Shown: piece after piece, positions 45,241 to 55,596 of the stretch | Layout: each line of letters starts with the position of its first letter | Numbering within the stretch: position 1 is the stretch's first letter | Assembly: GCA_958299035.1 (NCBI GenBank) | Contig: CATQJL010000112.1 | Location: 45,280,941-45,344,940, forward strand | Reading direction: 5' to 3' | Source of the DNA: Cylicocyclus nassatus | Lineage: Eukaryota > Nematoda > Chromadorea > Rhabditida > Strongylidae | DNA length: 64,000 bases | Made by a program: the position numbers and the translations under genes | Notes under the pieces: model-generated | What the model was told of the DNA's origin: nothing | The model's input: only the letters and a program-made list of their open reading frames with translations | Databases searched by the model: none

Positions 45241-45672
45241 CAGTGTCCGGGCAATAACTCGATTTTGAGATTTTGTGCTTACCCGGGCCTATTCCCCATG
45301 CTGAATCCGAAAATCCACACTGGAAAGCGCGAAAACGGCGAAAAAGGGCTCTAACGCAGGAGGGAAATCAAAAGAGGGTGAATTCACGGTCCCAGCTCCC
45401 GGAGCAATCTTTTCGCTTCCGACTTCAGATCATGCATTCGCACCTGGTCCATTGGGATGTCAGGGCGGTTAGTGGGATTGAAAAGATCGCTCCGAAAGCT
45501 GGGACCGTGAATTCACCTTGGGGAAGACCCCGCCCACTTTTGATTTCCCTCCTGCGTTAGAGCCCTTTTTCGCCGTTTTCGCGCTTTCCAGTGTGGATAT
45601 TCGGATTCAGCATGGGGAATAGGCCCGGGTAAGCACAAAATCTCAAAATCGACTTTTTGCCCGGACACTGCC
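45241..45672. mobile_element. TTAA-type foldback, 'CAGTGTCCGGGCAA' ends
   Basis: CAGTGTCCGGGCAATAACTCG pairs with CGACTTTTTGCCCGGACACTG. Long arms (CCCGGGCCTATTCCCCATGC, AGGGCTCTAACGCAGGAGGG) match closely to about 45400 and 45500. TTAA lies at or next to both ends (45236-45239 and about 45674-45677), as for piggyBac-type insertions. Confidence 0.8.
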
Positions 45673-45986
45673 TTTAAAGGTGAGCAATTGTCAAATCGAT
45701 GAGGATTTCTCGGGTACACATTAGGCACTTCTCACCCTCGGAGCGGAAACAGACAATGATTTCGATTACGGGAGTTCGCAAGTCAGCCACGAGGGGGAAT
45801 CGGGCCATCCAGGTAAATCGCGATCCACTTCGTGATAAGTTCCAAATGAGTGTTGAGTATTGCTCAAGCTTTCTGAGGTTGAGTGGGCTTGGATGTGATA
45901 TTAATGAGTTCGAGGTCGTAGATGAGAACAACGAGGTGACTATAGCAGATCTAAAAAACAGATGGCGGCCCCACATCCAAGACTAA

Positions 45987-46696
45987 GGGCCGCATGCACT
46001 AACCTCCCCGCGGGGAGGGGATCGCAGCTTAGAAGAAAGCTTTATATTTCGAAACTCCAGATACCTGGATTTCCGTTGTTTACCTATCCGTAAGTATTCC
46101 TACTACCCTTCACTATGAACATGTTGAACAGGAGCGAGAAGCTGTACGAACCGCATTTTCCAGCTTTTGTATGATCCCTGATGATCCCCGGCGCTTCTCT
46201 TTAAAGTCATTTTTCTTTCTCCGAAGTTAACGAAAATCTTCCAAAGTTGTACTGAACATCTAACACAACAGTGCTAAGCATGTTGCTGATGAGAACAAAT
46301 GAGTATTTGAAAAGTCGAATTTTTCGGTAAACCTCAAATTTCGACCTGTGGATCATCGAAAATTTCATGACTTCAAAACTCATTTTTTCTCATCAGCAAC
46401 ATGCTTAGCACTGTCGGGTTAGATGTTCAGTACAACTTTGAAAGGTTTTCGTTAACTTCGGAGAAAGAAAAATGACTTTAAAGGAAAGCGTCGGGGATCA
46501 TCGGGGATCACACAAAAGCTGGAAAATGCGGTTCGTACAGCTTCTCGCTCCTCTTCAACATGTTCATAGTGAAGGATAGTAGGAATACTTACGGATAGGT
46601 ACACAACGTGAAATCCAAGTATCTGGAGTTTCGAAATATTAAGCTTTCTTTTAAGCTGCGATCCCCTCCCCGCGGGGAGGTTAGTGCATGCGGCCC
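45987..46696. mobile_element. TAA-duplicating foldback, 'GGGCCGCATGCACTAAC' family, copy 2
   Basis: The ends GGGCCGCATGCACTAACCTCC are mirrored at 46696, with TAA on both sides (45984-45986, 46697-46699). It is 710 bp and closely similar along its length to the 31634-32357 copy, including GAAGTTAACGAAAA and CTAAGCATGTTGCTGATGAG in both arms. Confidence 0.88.
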
Positions 46697-46739
46697 TAAG
46701 AGACTAAGTTATAGTCCCTAAAGAGTTCAAGGTGAGAGG

Positions 46740-47770
46740 AGGATTTGCAAGCACAAATGTTGATGTTACAGGAACGAATCGAGGAACTCTTCGGCCCCTT
46801 GCAGGGGAACCACCAGTCGCAGCAGCTTCGGGTTGAGCCAGACTTCGCGGGGAAGCGGCGTACGCAGCGTACGCTCGGTATATTTCATCATAGGAGCATA
46901 CGCGAGTACGCTGCGTACGTCGCGTACGCCGCGCAGTCTGGCCCAACCCTTCAACAAGCCTTGTCGAGGATGAATGCAAACCGCGGGAACAGTACCGAAC
47001 ATTACAGAGACATAGTGTCAAGAATAGTGTTAAGAGATGCCATGTTGAGAAGCCACGCTCCGACCCCACCACAAGCCTCAACCAAGTCGTTGCGTCCACC
47101 ATTGCCGCTGTCCATCCGAGATCGATGATCGATGACTTCATATCGATTATAAATATGGAACAGAGTGACGACTTGACAGCTAATCCGGCAACTGACATGT
47201 TTACATGTTTAGAGAGGTACTCGAAGCACAAAGTGTGGCATGTGTGACATTCTTTGGGCGACTTCCTACAGGCGCTGAAAAACAAATTCCCTAAAAGTGT
47301 TTGGTAGGACAGGGATAGAAGGGACATCCTTGTAAACCATCTGAAGGGCACGCTAAGGCGGTATTTCATTAGTTTGACCCAAAACGTGCGAGAGGGAATC
47401 TCCAAGGGTGTAGAAGAAGCCCTCGACCAAGCATGGCGAACTCAAAAGAGCGGGACGAGCTTTCAAAACGAAATGGAGAAGCCACGGTAATATTCTGTTG
47501 CCGTGCGGAGGAGCTTTTTAGGCAAATACATTTTAGCTGTGAGTGGAATTTCATTCACGGCTCGCAGTTCCAAGCTATATTCGTGTTTGGAAAGATTCGG
47601 AAGGATTTGTACCATATGCCTGCTGCTTTGAACGCGCTGAAAGGCAAGAGTACGAAGCAGTCAGGAAGGTGGCAAGGAGGCTGGAAAAGCTTCGAGAAGG
47701 TATGGCTAAGTTTCCATTGCTACCTAAAAGCCAACCTATCCCACTAGTTGTAAACCGCTTGTCAGTGTGC
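46740..47770 (+). pseudogene. decayed gag-like retroelement region
   Basis: Several frames with retroelement-like character follow one another: QAQMLMLQERIEELFG near 46755, EHYRDIVSRIVLRDA near 47000, and TLRRYFISLTQNVREGISKG near 47350 in a shifted frame with stops. No protease, reverse transcriptase or integrase was found and no long terminal repeat was located. The resemblance to nematode LTR-retrotransposon Gag proteins is only by composition and helical pattern. Interrupted by the 46830-46949 hairpin. Confidence 0.35.
46830..46949. mobile_element. 120-bp hairpin with TTC duplication
   Basis: GGGTTGAGCCAGACT is mirrored by AGTCTGGCCCAACCC; inner arms CGGCGTACGCAGCGTACGC also pair. TTC stands directly on both sides (46827-46829, 46950-46952), a 3-bp target duplication. 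The flanking sequence reads on in one frame if the insert is ignored. Confidence 0.75.
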
Positions 47771-47882
47771 AACTAACAAAGTCCCTGTAAAGTTTTACAT
47801 GTGGCGAAGTTGGCCACATCTCTTCAAAGTGGAATAAGAGTTTTTGGCGTCGTTCTGCTGTGTGATGCATACCTATACTTCC

Positions 47883-48291
47883 GTCGATGAGAATTCCGTT
47901 GGTGCGACCATGACTTATGCTGTGCTCCTAGGCCCTCGATTATAGGGTGCTACTCGTGGGCTCTCTCCGGCTAAATGCTGCACTTCTGCATCTGTTCTTA
48001 GGATCAGTAGTATCTTTTTGAAGTTCTGCAGTTTTAAAAATGCGCTTTATTGGTTTTTTGTGGCGTTCCGGAGTCGTTTCGCCGCACTTTGCAAAAACTG
48101 TCTTTTTTACAGATTAATCTTATCAGCCAGTATTTTGTAGGCGGCTCCCAGCGTTTCGTTTTTTGAGCGCTTCGGCAGCAAGCATCGAATTTTCGGAGTC
48201 GAACTCGGACGCTGTGCGCTCGGGAAGTACCTGTAATCGAGGCCGAGGAGGACGGCATGAGTCATGGTCGCACCAACGGAATTCTTATCGA
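47883..48291. mobile_element. inverted-repeat element
   Basis: GTCGATGAGAATTCCGTTGG through CTAGGCCCTCGATTATA is mirrored, with a few changes, by GTAATCGAGGCCGAGGAGG through CCAACGGAATTCTTATCGAC. Arms of about 60 bp around a 290-bp middle. No target duplication established. Confidence 0.6.
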
Positions 48292-48510
48292 CGGGAGATT
48301 AGGTTCACATCATACAGCAGAAGGACAAACTTCGTTTTCAAAGAAGGAAGCTCTCCGAAAATTCATGAGAATAACGCTAAACTGAACGCGCAGTGGAAGC
48401 GTTTTACCCCTTTGTGGTATTAGGAAACTGTTTGTGTACTTTGTATATGTTTGTATACAATGTTTCTTCTTTGTTGTTTATCGAATAGATAACAGCTCTC
48501 ATGGTTTCAA

Positions 48511-49523
48511 AGGCAGTGTAGGGACAAACTTGAGCACGTGGGTTTTTCGCGTGGAAACTGATGAGGGGGACCTAACTAAGGCACTGCTTAGGGTGCCTTC
48601 ATACCGCGCCGGCAACCGCCGCCGGCAGCCCGTAGCAGCCCCTAGCAGCCGCCAGCAGCCCGTAGCAGCCCGTAGCAGCCGCCAGCAGCCCGTAGCCGCC
48701 GCTGGCCGCTTTTGTCATAGAAGCGCAAATCATCACATTCTTAATACTTCGCGTGCGCCTGCCCATACTTTCCGTCTTCCACGCGGATGTGACATGATTG
48801 AAGCAGAACATACCTAAAAAATTAACAGATAGCAACCTGCGGGAACTGGACGCATCCAAAGTGAAGAAATCACATTGCGAAGAAAGTTTGGCGAAATATG
48901 GTTCAACTGCGAGAGGGAAACTGAGCATCAATAGGATAACCAATCTACGGTTAACAAGATCATAACAACTGTGGACACAAATATGATATATGAGATCGAA
49001 TTGCGGCAACAGGAAGGAAAAGCGTAAAAGATGGAAAGCGTGGGCGTTTGCGCTTAAAATAGTAAGAATGACGATTTTGTGCTTCTAGACAAAAGCGGCC
49101 AGCGGCTACGGGCTGCTGGCGGCTGCTACGGGCTGCTACGGGCTGCTGGCGGCTGCTACGGGCTGCTGACGGCTGCTACGGGCTGCTACGGGCTGCTAGC
49201 GGCGGCTGCCGGCGCGGTATGAAGGCACCCTTAAGCGGCAGTGCAAATTTTTTATCCAAGGCTAAGAGATTCACCTCCAAAACTCTCAAACCTTGCGCCG
49301 TGACCGTAACCCGCAACTGAGTCTGCGCCGTTTAGTAATACGTTCGCGTGGGACCCGCCAGTCACTCGCGAGTTACGGTCACGGCGCAGGATTGATGAGT
49401 TAGGAGATGGATTTCTTAGCCATGATTGAATCATTAGCGCTGCAATTTGGGCATTGCTTTAACCAGGACCCCCTGACCAATTACGCGAAAAATGCATGCG
49501 CCCAATTTTGCTTGGACACGCCT
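48511..49523. mobile_element. TTAA-type inverted-end element, outer insertion
   Basis: AGGCAGTGTAGGGACAAACTTG at the left pairs with CTTGGACACGCCT at the right (TTAA follows at 49524-49527; the left flank has decayed to TCAA). Inner arms match at TTTTTCGCGT. It split repeat X and was itself split by 48591-49230. Ends resemble the 45241 element. Confidence 0.55.
48591..49230. mobile_element. TTA-duplicating foldback with minisatellite arms
   Basis: GGGTGCCTTCATACCGCGCCG is mirrored at the right end, with TTA directly on both sides (48588-48590, 49231-49233). Both arms contain a minisatellite built from GGCAGCCCGTAGCAGCC (left) and its complement (right), unequal in length. Nested in the TTAA-type element. 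Confidence 0.85.
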
Positions 49524-50008
49524 TTAAGGATGCGATGGCGTGCCCGTAGTCTACACGCGCCGAGATAGTGAGGATGAGGCGGTGAGAGGTGCGGGATGAC
49601 CTGACGGCAAGCCACGCTTATGGCTTTGTTATGAGCTTGTGAGTTCTTTTTGTGCCTGGACCAAGAGTGGTCTTCTACATTTTATTCTTTCATCTTGCCA
49701 TTTTTTTTTGTCATCTAGTGTCTTTCAGTCTGCAAATAAATTATATTATTAGCTATCTGTTGTTCAATAGTGTCGGGTTGTTCAAACGTTGATTTCGCTC
49801 ATTTGCTTGCAAACCGACTTGCCTTATTACTCGTTCAGGCCACGCGCGTCGATGATCAAGTCCGACAGATACGCCTCTAGCTTTCAAAGCAACTTTCTTG
49901 CCGGGGAACTTCTTGCAACAAAGCTTGGACATTAGGGATGTTAGGGATCCCAGCATTGTTCCTTATCAGCATCTTACCCTCTCAATCCTTGGCGAACGGT
50001 GCCTTTAA

Positions 50009-50341
50009 AGGCACCGTCCACCCAGATTCTCGACTTTCAGGTTTTTGTCGTTTCAGGGCCTTCTCATATCCCTGCAAAAATGAATTCGAGAATCTGCGAA
50101 AAGCCCGGCGATCCCCGTTCCGGAGAACCCACAGGCCGGCTTTCCAGAACGATGATTGGATGAGCGCGCACAAATTGGCGGGCATGGATGGGGGTCCTCG
50201 TGCATCTTCGCTATTCCGAAGCGATTTTCTTGCTTCCGAAGCGACATTTTGCGCCGTGACTTGGGCATTGACTTAATAGGAGGCCCTACTGTCATATGCT
50301 GCCAAAAGCTCAACACCCTCAACTTAGGGTGGACGGTGCCT
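50009..50341. mobile_element. TTAA-flanked element, 'AGGCACCGTCCACCC' family
   Basis: AGGCACCGTCCACCC is mirrored by GGGTGGACGGTGCCT with TTAA on both sides (50005-50008, 50342-50345). It shares ends and target with the hairpin at 20805-20918. The bases before it (ACGGTGCCT) look like the right end of another copy abutting the same TTAA. The 112-codon frame across it is not supported. Confidence 0.85.
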
Positions 50342-50667
50342 TTAAGCTCCAATGATTTTCTACTAATTAGGACTCAGTATTATCAGTTGGCAGTTCTGTG
50401 ATGGCGTGGCAGTGTTGCATTCTTCAATCCATCTCTCAACAGATTAAGAGTTTTCTTTGCGCTTTTTGGCTATATCATCTCATAGAATATCTTGTTAACT
50501 TTGTTTAATCGTAGCAGCACACAGGTACAATCGTCGGCTGTTGTGAAAGAAGGTTTCATGATTTGAAAGGTCCTCTTTATATATCGCTAACATTCCTCTT
50601 CTTGATCAGCTATCGAGCAATGCGCAGAAAGTAATTTACAGAAGAAATTGATGAATGCTTCGCGCTG

Positions 50668-51570
50668 ATGAATCGACAATCAGAACACATAAAACTTAGC
50701 CGGGAAAAACCAACTCATGGGTGGCTGCCGTTTCTGAACGTCCAGATCAACATCGCCAACGGCATCTACGCAACGAAATGGTATAGAAAGCCAAGCAATA
50801 AAAATATTCTCATCCATTTCCATTCGGCCCATCCGCAACACATGAAGTACGCTGTCATAAAAAATATGTTCCGCACAGCCTCGAAAGTTTGCACTGGTCC
50901 TGAGGAAAGGAGAGAATCATTGAACATCGCGCACAAAATAGCGACTTCTAATGGTTATAACAACAGCATGCCGCATCGCAACCACCGTCGCAAAGCACAA
51001 GAGAAGTTGACTTCGGCTGATGAAGAAAAGATTCCTTTTCTTATGCCGTTTATTAACGATGAAGTCAGTAAAGCAATACGGCAATGTTTGAGGAAAACGG
51101 GCCTGAGCAATTTGGTTTCGGTTGTGGACATCCCTCCAGATAATCTCAAACGTATGCTGGTTCGAAACCGCATATACGATCGAGACTGCACCACTCCGAA
51201 CTGTGTAATTTGCCCGATCAAAGGTGGAAGCTGCATGAGCTCAGGAGTAATCTATCTCATCACATGTGTGGAATGCGGTGATGATTACATAGGTGAAACT
51301 GCCAGGCCATTATGTATTCGCATTAAAGAACACCTTGATGGTAAAGAGAAGTCACGACTTTCAACGCCATTAGGCACTCACAGAGTGCAGAAACATGAAA
51401 GAAACGATTTCAAAATCAAAGTACAAATCTTAGCGCATGAACAAAAAACATCAGCTCGCAAGACTCTGGAAGCTTATTACATCCACGCCCGAAATCCACG
51501 AATGGACCGTAAAGAAGAATGTGTCGCTATCACTCGTGAGCTGCTACCATATATGGGACAAATATTCTAG
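50668..51570 (+). CDS. Penelope-like element: RT end plus GIY-YIG endonuclease, 5'-truncated
   Basis: A 300-codon intact frame. Residues 1-70 (LPFLNVQINIANG, KWYRKPSNKN) match the end of a Penelope-like reverse transcriptase, where LPFLDV-type motifs are usual. A linker follows, then a cysteine cluster (C174, C179, C182, C189), and the GIY-YIG nuclease from about 193 (GVIYLITC, YIGET at 207-211) with the catalytic glutamate probably E268 in TLEAYYI. Family members are about 700-900 residues, so the RT fingers, palm and catalytic aspartates are missing. The frame continues upstream of the ATG for only 10 codons before a stop, so the start is arbitrary. These elements transpose by target-primed reverse transcription. 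No stops within the part kept. Confidence 0.9.
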   Translation: MNRQSEHIKLSREKPTHGWLPFLNVQINIANGIYATKWYRKPSNKNILIHFHSAHPQHMKYAVIKNMFRTASKVCTGPEERRESLNIAHKIATSNGYNNSMPHRNHRRKAQEKLTSADEEKIPFLMPFINDEVSKAIRQCLRKTGLSNLVSVVDIPPDNLKRMLVRNRIYDRDCTTPNCVICPIKGGSCMSSGVIYLITCVECGDDYIGETARPLCIRIKEHLDGKEKSRLSTPLGTHRVQKHERNDFKIKVQILAHEQKTSARKTLEAYYIHARNPRMDRKEECVAITRELLPYMGQIF

Positions 51571-51845
51571 AATGTCACCCACTGTGCATCTACGTCCATA
51601 CTAGACGGCAGTATTCCTACTGCAAAAGAAGTTTGACGGAGGGTGAGTATCGCCCGAGAGAAGATATATACCTACACTGCTTGACTTTTGAATTTGCTTG
51701 TGGTTTTAAAAAGCTTTGTTTCGGATAGTCTGCGAATTGCATATCGTCCCATTCAGGCTCTGAGGACGGCGAAGTGGCCGAAACGTAAGCCAATAAAAAT
51801 CTGTAACAATCTCGGTTCTGGCTCAAAAACACAAAACATTATTTA
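51571..51845 (+). mobile_element. Penelope-like element 3' region
   Basis: The stretch after the endonuclease stop includes CTGAGGACGGCGAAGTGGCC followed by GAAACGTAAGCC and AATAAAAA at about 51792. The CTGAnGA ... GAAAC layout is typical of the 3' and terminal repeats of Penelope-like elements, where hammerhead ribozymes occur. The element probably ends near 51840. Confidence 0.6.
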
Positions 51846-51849
51846 AACA

Positions 51850-52885
51850 AGTATGCCGAGATTCAGAGAAAGTCGAACATTTGAATTTACAGACTATTTT
51901 GGAACTGCCCGGGATGAATTGGTGGACACGTGAGATGGTATACTGAGGGATGTTAATTCAAGATCTATGGCCAGGCAAAAGCGGTCGATTCCTAAACGTG
52001 AAAAAGGAGCGATTTCACGAGCCTTCGTTCGACAGTGGACCATGTCAACGATTACTTTCAATCAATCTGTGGAAGAACCTTTCAGTAATGGTCAACAGGT
52101 TGCATAAACAAGAGTATCTAGAAGACTGCCAGATTATAGGATTTCAATCCTCCAAGAAATACCTTATTTTGCCATTACAGTGAGCACACGTCAATTTCAG
52201 CTGGCATCCACATCGTCGACAGAATTGATCCTGAATAAAAATGATCGGAGTGATTGTAAGATAATGAAAATTACTATAGTCTTCGCAATCATCATAATTC
52301 TTCAGTGATTACGTAATTGAGCGTTTACCGTTGGGTCTGGCGGTACCGCTGAGCAAACTGGACATATGGGAGCTACCGGACTAGTAGACTCAGAAATTTT
52401 AGGCACCATTGCTGACATAGCACCTGAACATGAGCTGCAAAAACAGAGTGTCGGATACGATTGTGCAAAGAAAATCACACAATCAGAGATAAATCACAAC
52501 ACCGATAGCCTGAAACTGTCCTAAGTAAACTTAATTGTTGTCCTCAGTGGGCTGAGGCTTATATTAAGCTCTTCCGAAAGTTCTGTTGCTCCAGTTCAGA
52601 AAGCTCATACTCTCTTGCTGTCACGACGGTCTTGACTGATCGCCATAAAGGGAGGATCATGTACTTTAGAGCACTTTTTGGAGGTATTCTCTACTAAACA
52701 CTGACTGCAGAGGTGGAAGTGATTGAAAAAGATCACTTGAGCTTTATTTACTTTCAGATGATACGTCAAAAATCGTCGGAAGTATAGCGTGCGTGTGCTT
52801 GTCTTTTCAACTAATCGTGAGCAAATTCTGAGCAGATCGTACATCTTTATTAAGGGTTGCCTTTTGAGAAACACAGCAAAATATT
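51850..52885. other. no gene recognised
   Basis: Short frames only (51950-52183 plus, 52605-52874 minus). No splice-supported exon or repeat ends. Confidence 0.4.
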
Positions 52886-52888
52886 CTA

Positions 52889-53853
52889 TTAGGTAGGTCC
52901 GAAAGTTTGTGCCCTTTTTTGACCTATCTCAAATGATTCAGAATAACGATACACAAACGCTCTAAAAAGTGTTCTATGCAGAATTTCTACCTCTTTTCAG
53001 AATTGTTGTTAGTGTTCGAATTACTAAAATGTCCTTTCTAATAATCGCCACAATCTCCAACATATGCATTTTACGAAACCTACTGGGACATTTGGATATG
53101 TTTCAATAACAGTTGGATAGAAAAAATAAAATACTACAAAACCCATTTTTGGCATCGATAGCTAGCTTTTCAGTATTTTTTGAAACACGTTTTCCAAAAG
53201 TCTTCGCATTTGCGAAATCGTGGAATATACAAACGCTTCAAACACTATGAAATAGCAAATTAGAACTTCCAAAAATCGATAATGATTTAGCACTAGTTTT
53301 AAAGAACCAATATTTCTACCGTCTCGAATGATTGATTTTTGGAATTCTCGGGTGCAGCCTGGGAAGCATCACAAAACGGGACTTATGGCAATTTCTTCCT
53401 CGAGGCATTTACGAGTCAGATCGAAAAGCATGTCTCAAAAAGAGAAGAAAAGATGCATCAAATGACGCGCTAGCTCTTTGCCGTCTGATGTTCTATGAGG
53501 GGGATGCCTATATATGGGACTTGATAGCATCGGAAAAATGATCTCAAAAATTTTGAAAAGCCAGCTATCGATGCCAAAAAATTTTGTTACATTGCATTTT
53601 GTTTAACTGTTATCATAGTGTCTCCAAAAATCCAGAACAAAAATTTTAAACAATAGCAAAATAGGATAGGTAAAAACCACGGGTTGAAGATTCTGACAAT
53701 TTTCCACGAGAACACTAAAGGAACCGAACAGGAACATTACTGCTGGAAAGAGAAAAAAAATTATAAAACCCTCCTTAGATTGTTTATCTATGTTTAGTCT
53801 GAATGATCTGAGGACAGGTCTAAACGGCACGAAGTTTCGGACCCACTACTAAT
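52889..53853. mobile_element. mariner-type end element, 965 bp, no transposase
   Basis: TTAGGTAGGTCCGAAAGTTTG at the left pairs with GAAGTTTCGGACCCACTACTAA at the right. An inner inverted pair (TGGCATCGATAGCTAGC near 53150 and GCCAGCTATCGATGCCA near 53560) makes a second fold. The interior 69-codon frame at 53332-53541 shows no transposase motif. Confidence 0.65.
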
Positions 53854-53859
53854 TTGTCA

Positions 53860-55590
53860 TTTTGTCGAAAAAGTAATCTGTGTTGACAATGTTCTTTCAG
53901 CGCAGACTTTGCTCATTCTAGAACACTAGGTCACAAAACCGATGATCTTTAGGCTTGGATTTCATTACATTTTTGGCTACCTAAAATAATCATAGCTTGG
54001 TTTTAACAATTATCTCTGCGTTTAGGCTTTAGTAAAGCTTCCAAGATTTCGCTGCAGAGCAGTATCTCTTTACAGCAAAGTTGTTAGCAAGGACAGTCAT
54101 TGGAACAGCGAGAAGAGGTTTTCTTCATTTGTAACGTTTTTGTGCGTACACTTTTCAATAAAAATTACAATTCTGCCAAGATCTATGTACTGCCCAACAT
54201 GATCCAAATGATTTGGTTCCAATTCTGGGCCTTTCTTGACCGTCACAGATGGCGATCATACTGGTCAACGTTTTTGCAGAGAAAGAAAAGGAATATTGCT
54301 TCCGCGGGGATGTAGGTGGTGTTCGAAAAAAAAAGCAGCGATATGTGCGCGAATCAATTATAGGATGTGTGAGCCTGCACCGGCGGGAATTGACGACACT
54401 TAACTGTAAACTCGTCACCAAAACTTCCTTTCCCAAAAAGACCGTGGAGATGTGTTTTACTATCTAAAAAATAACCGATCAAACCGAGAACAAAAGAGGG
54501 GAAATTTTTAAAAGTCAAAAGTTTCCGATTTGCAAGTCGTGAAGTAACGCGCCTGGCGTGCAGACGCATGGTTGCTTACAAATGACTCGACGATATAGCA
54601 AGGTTGAACCCCACGTCAGAACTTGTCCATCTAGATATCCTCACTTGTTTGACCAAGTCGAGACATGGTTTGACTTTATGCTCTAGCACAATCTCGCGCA
54701 AGCAAGAGCTCGAAGCTTCATCACAATTAAGCTAATGCCTTGTTTATCAATCACCATAACGTGAAACCAATTTTGTTATGCAATACGCGAGGACCTTAAA
54801 CCGCTGAGAAGTTCATAAGAAGTGTGAGAAGCTGCGACAAACTTCACTGGCTAGAATCATTATAGTTCAGTGCCAGCTGACTTATCTAAACTAGACGAGC
54901 TAGATTAGCTTGATTGGCGCCAGCTTGTGAGCTAGATCAGGACGGGGTATGAGTCCGTTTCTACGCTTCTTCAAGGCGAAATTCCCCCTTTTCCCCCCTC
55001 TGAGTTGCGCAAGATTTTACGAAGTTTTCTTTGACTCTTATCGAAAGCGTCGACTAATAAAACCTAGGTCACATGTGTTTTTCCGGACCCAAAAAATGAT
55101 GTCCCCTGCTTTTTTCGCGAAAACGAAGTACAATATGTTTCCAGACGATCTGTGCCGGCTCTGAACTAGATCCGATCTTTTGCTCACAAATTATCATGAT
55201 TTTTTTCCTTAGATCGTCGCGGATTGAAAATTTGCATAATAGTATGAAACGGTTTCCTACTTCTTCGTCTGCGCTGTTTTATATAACTTATGGAATACTC
55301 TTAGTAATTTCCATTGTTCGATGTTTACTCATGCTTGCCTTTTCAGTCTTGTTGATGAGAACTTTTTTTTAGTATCTGCTTATTAGTCCTTCAAATAATG
55401 AGTCGCTCCCATATTCAGAATAAGAGGGGACGCAATAATACGCAATAGGACTTTGTTTCAACTTGTTATTAGTCTTTTGTGATCCGCACAGCTAATTGTA
55501 AGACATAATCTAATTCATTTTTCTTGAACTTTATTCATTTCAGATTTCATTTGCAAATCAACTTTCGTACTTGGTCGAAAGTTTTGGCTT
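53860..55590. other. no gene recognised; one dispersed segment
   Basis: The stretch 54945-55150 (GTTTCTACGCTTCTTCAAGGC, AGCGTCGACTAATAAAACC) has a diverged relative at 30910-31090, inside the satellite-bearing foldback. Otherwise nothing recognisable. Confidence 0.4.
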
Positions 55591-55596
55591 CATGTA

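Larger units (their letters stand above)
48425..49790 (+). repeat. dispersed repeat X, copy split by insertion
   Basis: 48425-48505 (GTACTTTGTATATGTTTGTA, ATCGAATAGATAACAGCTCTC) and 49528-49790 (GATGCGATGGCGTG, GCGGGATGACCTGACGGCAAGC) are the two halves of the repeat seen whole at 44740-45110. The 1-kb insert between them is described separately. Confidence 0.65.

Noticed and set aside
46704..47405. 233-codon minus-strand frame, the second longest in the window
   Set aside because: It runs antisense through the gag-like region and the CGTACGC hairpin; the arginine/serine-rich repeats (RTRRTQRTR) come from the hairpin and there is no domain.
48434..49009. 127- and 136-codon frames with PVAAPSSRQQPVAA-type repeats
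   Set aside because: Translation of the minisatellite in the foldback arm, open on both strands.
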